Shown piece by piece: positions 1 through 6,467 of a stretch of DNA of 6,467 nucleotides. The stretch is from assembly GCA_013813185.1 (NCBI GenBank), contig JACCSD010000078.1:1-6467 (forward strand), given 5' to 3'. The position numbers and the translations under genes are program-made. Under the pieces are notes generated by a model. That model ran no database searches and was not told the DNA's origin. It saw nothing but the letters and a program-made list of their open reading frames with translations. Source of the stretch: Burkholderiaceae bacterium (GTDB taxonomy: Bacteria; Pseudomonadota; Gammaproteobacteria; Burkholderiales; Burkholderiaceae_F). Every line of letters starts with the position of its first letter. The stretch's first letter is position 1.

Positions 1-819
1 CTGAAGGTCGGCGGCGCGATCAGCACTGGTCCTGACTCCGATGAGCGGGCCGAGTTGATGGTCAGGGCGGGCGTCGATGTGCTGGTCGTCGACACGGCAC
101 ATGGACATCATCAGGGCGTGCTCGATCGTGTGCGCTGGGTGAAGAAAAATTTTCCAAACGTCGATGTGGTCGGCGGCAACGTGGCCACCGCCGAAGGGGC
201 GCGGGCGCTGGTCGACGCGGGTGCAGACGGCATCAAGGTGGGCATCGGTCCCGGCTCGATTTGTACGACGCGAATCGTGGCCGGGGTCGGCGTGCCGCAG
301 ATCACGGCGGTGTCCAACGTTGCCAAGGCGCTCGATGGCACGAATGTGCCGCTGGTCGCCGACGGCGGCATCCGTTATTCGGGCGACGTCGCCAAAGCAC
401 TCGCTGCGGGCGCGCACTCGGTGATGATGGGCGGCATGTTCGCGGGCACCGAGGAAGCGCCCGGCGAAGTGATTCTGTTTCAGGGCCGCTCGTACAAAAG
501 CTATCGCGGCATGGGCAGCATCGGCGCGATGACTGAAGGCTCGGCCGAGCGCTACCTGCAGGACAACGACGCCAACGTCGACAAGTACGTGCCCGAGGGC
601 ATCGAAGGCATGGTCCCTTACAAAGGCAGCGTGCTCAGCATCATGTTTCAGATGACGGGCGGCCTGCGCGCGAGCATGGGTTACTGCGGCTGCCGCTCGA
701 TCGACGAGATGCGCACCCGTGCGCAATTCGTGGAGATCACCGCTGCGGGGATGCGCGAATCGCACGTGCACGACGTGCGGATAACGAAGGAAGCGCCCAA
801 CTATCGCCTCGAGAACTAG
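1..819 (+). CDS. guaB: IMP dehydrogenase, C-terminal part (5' end outside window)
   Basis: IMP dehydrogenase oxidises IMP to XMP with NAD+, the rate-limiting step of cytoplasmic guanine nucleotide synthesis. The reading frame is open from base 1 and gives 272 residues; whole bacterial GuaB is about 485-490, so the N-terminus and, by family layout, the CBS (Bateman) pair lie upstream. What remains is the second half of the TIM barrel. The catalytic loop GPGSICTTR has its Cys at window residue 88 (bases 262-264). DGGIRYSGD (from base 361) matches the phosphate-binding strand, and [10 protein letters not shown] followed by SAERYLQ is the mobile flap. The Arg-Tyr pair expected to activate water is at residues 184-185 (bases 550-555). 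The end [18 protein letters not shown] is typical. One small deviation is [13 protein letters not shown], with Met where E. coli has Arg. guaA begins two bases after the TAG stop, so the two are almost certainly co-transcribed. Identity is secure; only the start is missing. Confidence 0.97.
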   Translation: MKVGGAISTGPDSDERAELMVRAGVDVLVVDTAHGHHQGVLDRVRWVKKNFPNVDVVGGNVATAEGARALVDAGADGIKVGIGPGSICTTRIVAGVGVPQITAVSNVAKALDGTNVPLVADGGIRYSGDVAKALAAGAHSVMMGGMFAGTEEAPGEVILFQGRSYKSYRGMGSIGAMTEGSAERYLQDNDANVDKYVPEGIEGMVPYKGSVLSIMFQMTGGLRASMGYCGCRSIDEMRTRAQFVEITAAGMRESHVHDVRITKEAPNYRLEN

Positions 820-821
820 CG

Positions 822-2432
<1,611 letters not shown>

Positions 2433-2439
2433 TCAGTAG

Positions 2440-4330
<1,891 letters not shown>

Positions 4331-4360
4331 CGCAGATCGCAGGCCTTTGTAGTGCCTTCT

Positions 4361-4382
4361 CGGCGCATTTCTCAGTGCGCCG
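4361..4382 (+). terminator. Hairpin after ldcA, possible weak terminator
   Basis: CGGCGCA (4361-4367) and TGCGCCG (4376-4382) form a perfect 7-bp stem around an 8-base loop. The stem can extend by three pairs (C4359-G4384, plus G-U pairs at 4360/4383 and 4358/4385). It lies 30 bases after the ldcA stop, where a terminator is expected, but no T-run follows on either strand. It could instead be an mRNA 3'-end structure, or an operator for the kinase gene. Confidence 0.4.
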
Positions 4383-4399
4383 GGGCCGCGTTCCTCGCC

Positions 4400-4405
4400 T
4401 ATGAT
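4400..4405 (+). promoter_or_regulatory. Candidate -10 element for the histidine kinase gene
   Basis: TATGAT matches the sigma-70 -10 consensus TATAAT at five of six positions and sits 26 bases before the kinase ATG. No convincing -35 hexamer is seen at 16-18 bases spacing, where the sequence falls in the GC-rich arm of the preceding hairpin, and there is no extended -10 TG. If used, transcription would begin near 4411-4413 with a leader of about 20 bases. An activator would probably be needed. Confidence 0.25.
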
Positions 4406-4433
4406 CGCGCCCTGACCACGACAGGCGCGCGAT
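4404..4433 (+). promoter_or_regulatory. Hairpin masking the kinase ribosome binding site and start codon
   Basis: The left arm ATCGCGCCCTG (4404-4414) pairs with CAGG (4422-4425) and GCGCGAT (4427-4433), leaving C4426 as a single bulge. This makes 11 base pairs, eight of them G-C, around a 7-base loop. The right arm contains the only Shine-Dalgarno-like AGG (4423-4425, six bases before the ATG) and the A and U of the start codon. RNA arriving from ldcA would carry the whole hairpin. RNA starting from the TATGAT would lack most of the left arm. The pairing is read directly from the sequence; the regulatory effect is inferred. Confidence 0.45.
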
Positions 4434-6357
4434 GTCCGGCCCACTGACCCGATTCGGCTTTGCCGAAGAGACGCCCGAGCAGCGACAGGAAAAAATTCTT
4501 GCCGGCGTTATGGCGTCGGTTTATCGCCAGGTGCCGCAGTCAGTGCTGGTCAGCATCGTTGGCGCATTCGCGCTGGCGATGGTGTTGTGGAACTGGATCA
4601 ACCAGGACCTGCTGCTCGGCTGGTCGCTGCTCATCCTGCTTGAATCGCTGTCGCGCCTGCGTCTTTCGTACCGGTTTCGACGCGCCGAGCACATAGCGGA
4701 CTCGGTCGACTGGTGGGCCACGCGCTGGGTCGTGCAGGCGGTGGCCGCTGGGATGCTGTGGGGCGTGGCGGGTTTCATGTTCTTCTCCGACACCCAGCCG
4801 CTGCATCAGGTTGTGCTGGTCGCCGTCGTACTGAGCGTTGCGTTCGGTTCATTGACGCTGTATGCCAGCCACCGTCCTGCGTTCCACGTGTTCATGCTGC
4901 TGGCCGTATTGCCGCTGATCGTGCGCATGATCTGGGTGCAGGATCCCACGTACTACACCGCCGCGGTCGTGATGACGGCGGTGTTCCTGTTTACTGTTCT
5001 TTACGGCCGCGATTTCGGCAACGCAGTGTTCGAGTCGGTCAAGAACACGTACGAAAACGAGGTGCTGGTCGAGCAGCTGGTCGCCGAGAAGCGCATGGCC
5101 GAAGAAGCACGGCGTGAGGCAGAAAACGCTACGCGCTCGAAGACGCAGTTCTTTGCGGCGGCGAGCCACGACCTGCGGCAGCCGCTGCAGGCGATCGGCA
5201 TCTATGTGTCGTTGCTGAAGAAGCGCGCGCACGGCCCGCTCGAGCCGCTCGTCAACAATCTGTCGACCGCAGTCGAGACGTTGTCGAAGCTCGTCGAAGA
5301 GCTGCTGGAAATCTCGCGCCTCGATTCGGGTTCGATTCAGCCGCATGTCGAGCCGGTCATCATCGACGACATGTTCTCTCTGCTCGAGCAGGAGTTCACG
5401 CCGCTGGCTGCATCGAAGGGCCTGTCGCTGCGCATCCGGCGCGGCGGCATTCCGATCGACAGCGACGCGTTGCTGCTACAGCGCGTGATTCGAAACCTGT
5501 TGGCCAACGCGATCCGGTATTCGCAAAAGGGCGGAGTGCTGCTCGCGGCGCGCCCGCGCAACGGACTGATCAGCCTGGAAATCTGGGACACCGGTCCCGG
5601 CATCAAGCAGGGCGAGCTTGACCGCATCTTCGAAGAGTTCTATCGCGGCGAAAGTTCGAAGGCCGAGAACAGCGGCTCGGGATTCGGCCTGGGGTTGTCG
5701 ATCGTCAAGCGTATTTGCGGGCTGTTGGGGCATCCGCTGATCGTGACGACACGACCGGGCACCGGCACCGTGTTTCGGGTCGAAGTGCCGCGTTCAAGCT
5801 CACCACCACGCATCAAACGCAGCTCGCCGGAGACACTCGATGTCACGATCCGGCCCCTGCACGGCTTCACGTTCGTCGTCATCGAAGACAACGCCGAGAT
5901 CCTGAACAGCCTGACACGGTTGATCAAATCGTGGGGCGCGGAGGTCGTGCCGTCCACGGGCTACAACGCGCAGCTGATCAAGCGCATCAGCGTTCAACAG
6001 CGCATCGACGCCATCCTCGCCGACCACAATCTAGGGCCGCATTCGATCAGCGGCGTAGAAGCGGTGTTCCGGGTACGCGAACTAGTGGGGTTTCCGATTC
6101 CGGTTGTGATGCTGACGGCGGTTCAGGGAGTCGACGTGCTGTCCGAGTTCCAGCGCGTGATGCACGAGCGAATGGAACTCTCCCCGACGATGACATCGTC
6201 GATCGCTCGCAGCCGCGTCGAAGAGCCTACGGTACTGCAGAAGCCAACCACGGCCGCCGTGCTGAACAACACGCTCGCGGAAATCCTCGGCATAACGACG
6301 CTGCCGATGGTGCGGCCGACTGCGGATGAAACAGCGTCGGCTAGCGACGCGACCTAA
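4432..6357 (+). CDS. Membrane-bound hybrid sensor histidine kinase with C-terminal receiver
   Basis: This protein of 641 residues is a two-component sensor kinase of the inner membrane; its signal is unknown. Six hydrophobic segments are visible at about 36-56, 59-74, 99-118, 126-144, 150-169 and 175-191, with only short loops and no large periplasmic sensor. A charged helix, probably a coiled coil, spans about 205-238. The HisKA domain has phosphoacceptor His246 in SHDLRQPLQAI, typical of a large proteobacterial hybrid-kinase group. The ATPase domain has its N-box at 354-363 (RNLLANAIRY), DTGPG at 386-390 and GSGFGLGLS at 415-423. The receiver runs about 478-620: acidic pair Glu485-Asp486, phosphoacceptor Asp531 (ILADHNLG), Thr562 and Lys604. 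The 42 residues from Thr562 to Lys604 are about twice the usual spacing. There is no output domain or His-phosphotransfer domain, and no partner regulator in the window. Translation ends with in-frame tandem stops, TAA then TAG (6355-6360). AGG lies six bases before ATG 4432. Confidence 0.94.
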   Translation: MSGPLTRFGFAEETPEQRQEKILAGVMASVYRQVPQSVLVSIVGAFALAMVLWNWINQDLLLGWSLLILLESLSRLRLSYRFRRAEHIADSVDWWATRWVVQAVAAGMLWGVAGFMFFSDTQPLHQVVLVAVVLSVAFGSLTLYASHRPAFHVFMLLAVLPLIVRMIWVQDPTYYTAAVVMTAVFLFTVLYGRDFGNAVFESVKNTYENEVLVEQLVAEKRMAEEARREAENATRSKTQFFAAASHDLRQPLQAIGIYVSLLKKRAHGPLEPLVNNLSTAVETLSKLVEELLEISRLDSGSIQPHVEPVIIDDMFSLLEQEFTPLAASKGLSLRIRRGGIPIDSDALLLQRVIRNLLANAIRYSQKGGVLLAARPRNGLISLEIWDTGPGIKQGELDRIFEEFYRGESSKAENSGSGFGLGLSIVKRICGLLGHPLIVTTRPGTGTVFRVEVPRSSSPPRIKRSSPETLDVTIRPLHGFTFVVIEDNAEILNSLTRLIKSWGAEVVPSTGYNAQLIKRISVQQRIDAILADHNLGPHSISGVEAVFRVRELVGFPIPVVMLTAVQGVDVLSEFQRVMHERMELSPTMTSSIARSRVEEPTVLQKPTTAAVLNNTLAEILGITTLPMVRPTADETASASDAT

Positions 6358-6380
6358 TAGCGTATGCGTATTCTGAGGTA

Positions 6381-6404
6381 GCGCAGCGGCTGACGCAGCT
6401 GCGC
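6381..6404. repeat. Inverted repeat downstream of the kinase gene
   Basis: GCGCAGC (6381-6387) and GCTGCGC (6398-6404) form a perfect 7-bp stem with a 10-base loop, 21 bases after the tandem stop. The right arm overlaps a 10-base palindrome CGCAGCTGCG (6394-6403). No T-run follows on either strand. It may help end transcription or protect the mRNA end, but GC-rich DNA throws up such stems easily. Confidence 0.35.
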
Positions 6405-6413
6405 CGCCTAGTC

Positions 6414-6434
6414 GTCGGGCACTAAAGTGCCGAC
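6414..6434. terminator. Second downstream hairpin, possible terminator lacking a T-run
   Basis: GTC, bulged G6417 and GGCAC pair with GTGCCGAC (6427-6434) around a tight TAAA loop, giving eight base pairs with one bulge. This is the most stable-looking stem in the final 107 bases and lies about 55 bases after the kinase stop. It lacks a following T-run on either strand, so a classical intrinsic terminator is not shown. The stretch 6361-6467 has no gene that I can support. Confidence 0.35.
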
Positions 6435-6467
6435 CACTGCGGTACTCGCAGCCGCCGCGGCGAAAAA

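Noticed and set aside
600..630. Met in place of the E. coli Arg in the GuaB motif VPEGIEG-x-V-x-YKG, first suspected as loss of a catalytic residue.
   Set aside because: The catalytic Arg-Tyr pair of the flap is in SAERYLQ (bases 550-555) and is intact; the position after EGIEG varies among bacterial GuaB proteins.
6408..6467. A minus-strand frame of 19 codons ending at TAG (6410-6408) that could be the tail of a convergent gene (ends VVGTLVPDD).
   Set aside because: It is too short to judge, Ala-rich like random GC-rich sequence, and holds the 6414-6434 hairpin inside it. Sequence beyond 6467 would decide.
6427..6467. GTG at 6427 opening a plus-strand frame to the window end (VPTTAVLAAAAAK), resembling a gene start.
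   Set aside because: There is no Shine-Dalgarno, the GTG is within a hairpin arm, and only 13 codons are seen.

Overview
The window is 6,467 bases of GC-rich DNA, densely coded, with every recognised gene on the + strand. It suggests a chromosomal core region of a betaproteobacterium, most likely of the order Burkholderiales. The GuaA protein carries Burkholderiales-like signatures as I recall them (SGSHASTYE in place of the usual SGGP loop, GLPRE, C-terminal [11 protein letters not shown]), and I recall the same guaB-guaA-tadA-ldcA neighbourhood from that order. No search was possible, so the taxon is an inference.

Layout: (1) 1-819, the C-terminal 272 codons of guaB (IMP dehydrogenase), cut by the window start. 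(2) 822-2432, complete guaA (GMP synthase), two bases behind guaB. Together these make the two-step IMP -> XMP -> GMP branch. (3) 2449-3441, a tRNA adenosine deaminase (TadA) with an extra N-terminal domain that looks like DUF2087. A purine-rich ribosome-binding-like site and an in-frame GTG at the domain border could give a TadA-only product. (4) 3422-4330, ldcA, an S66-family LD-carboxypeptidase of murein recycling, overlapping tadA by 20 bases. These four genes are packed tightly enough to be one transcription unit.

A 101-base gap (4331-4431) then precedes (5) 4432-6357, a 641-residue hybrid sensor histidine kinase with six predicted membrane helices, an HDLRQP-type H-box, a full ATPase domain and an unusual C-terminal receiver. 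The gap is the most structured non-coding DNA here. It holds a 7-bp perfect hairpin after ldcA, a TATGAT -10-like hexamer, and a second hairpin whose right arm covers the Shine-Dalgarno and the first two bases of the kinase start codon. The expected start of a transcript from the TATGAT lies inside the left arm, so read-through mRNA and local mRNA would differ in ribosome access.

The last 107 bases (6361-6467) hold two hairpins and no supportable gene. I see no mobile element, CRISPR array, rRNA or tRNA. The most unusual points are the DUF2087-TadA fusion, the hairpin masking the kinase start, and the long insert in the kinase receiver domain. I found no convincing wholly new system.
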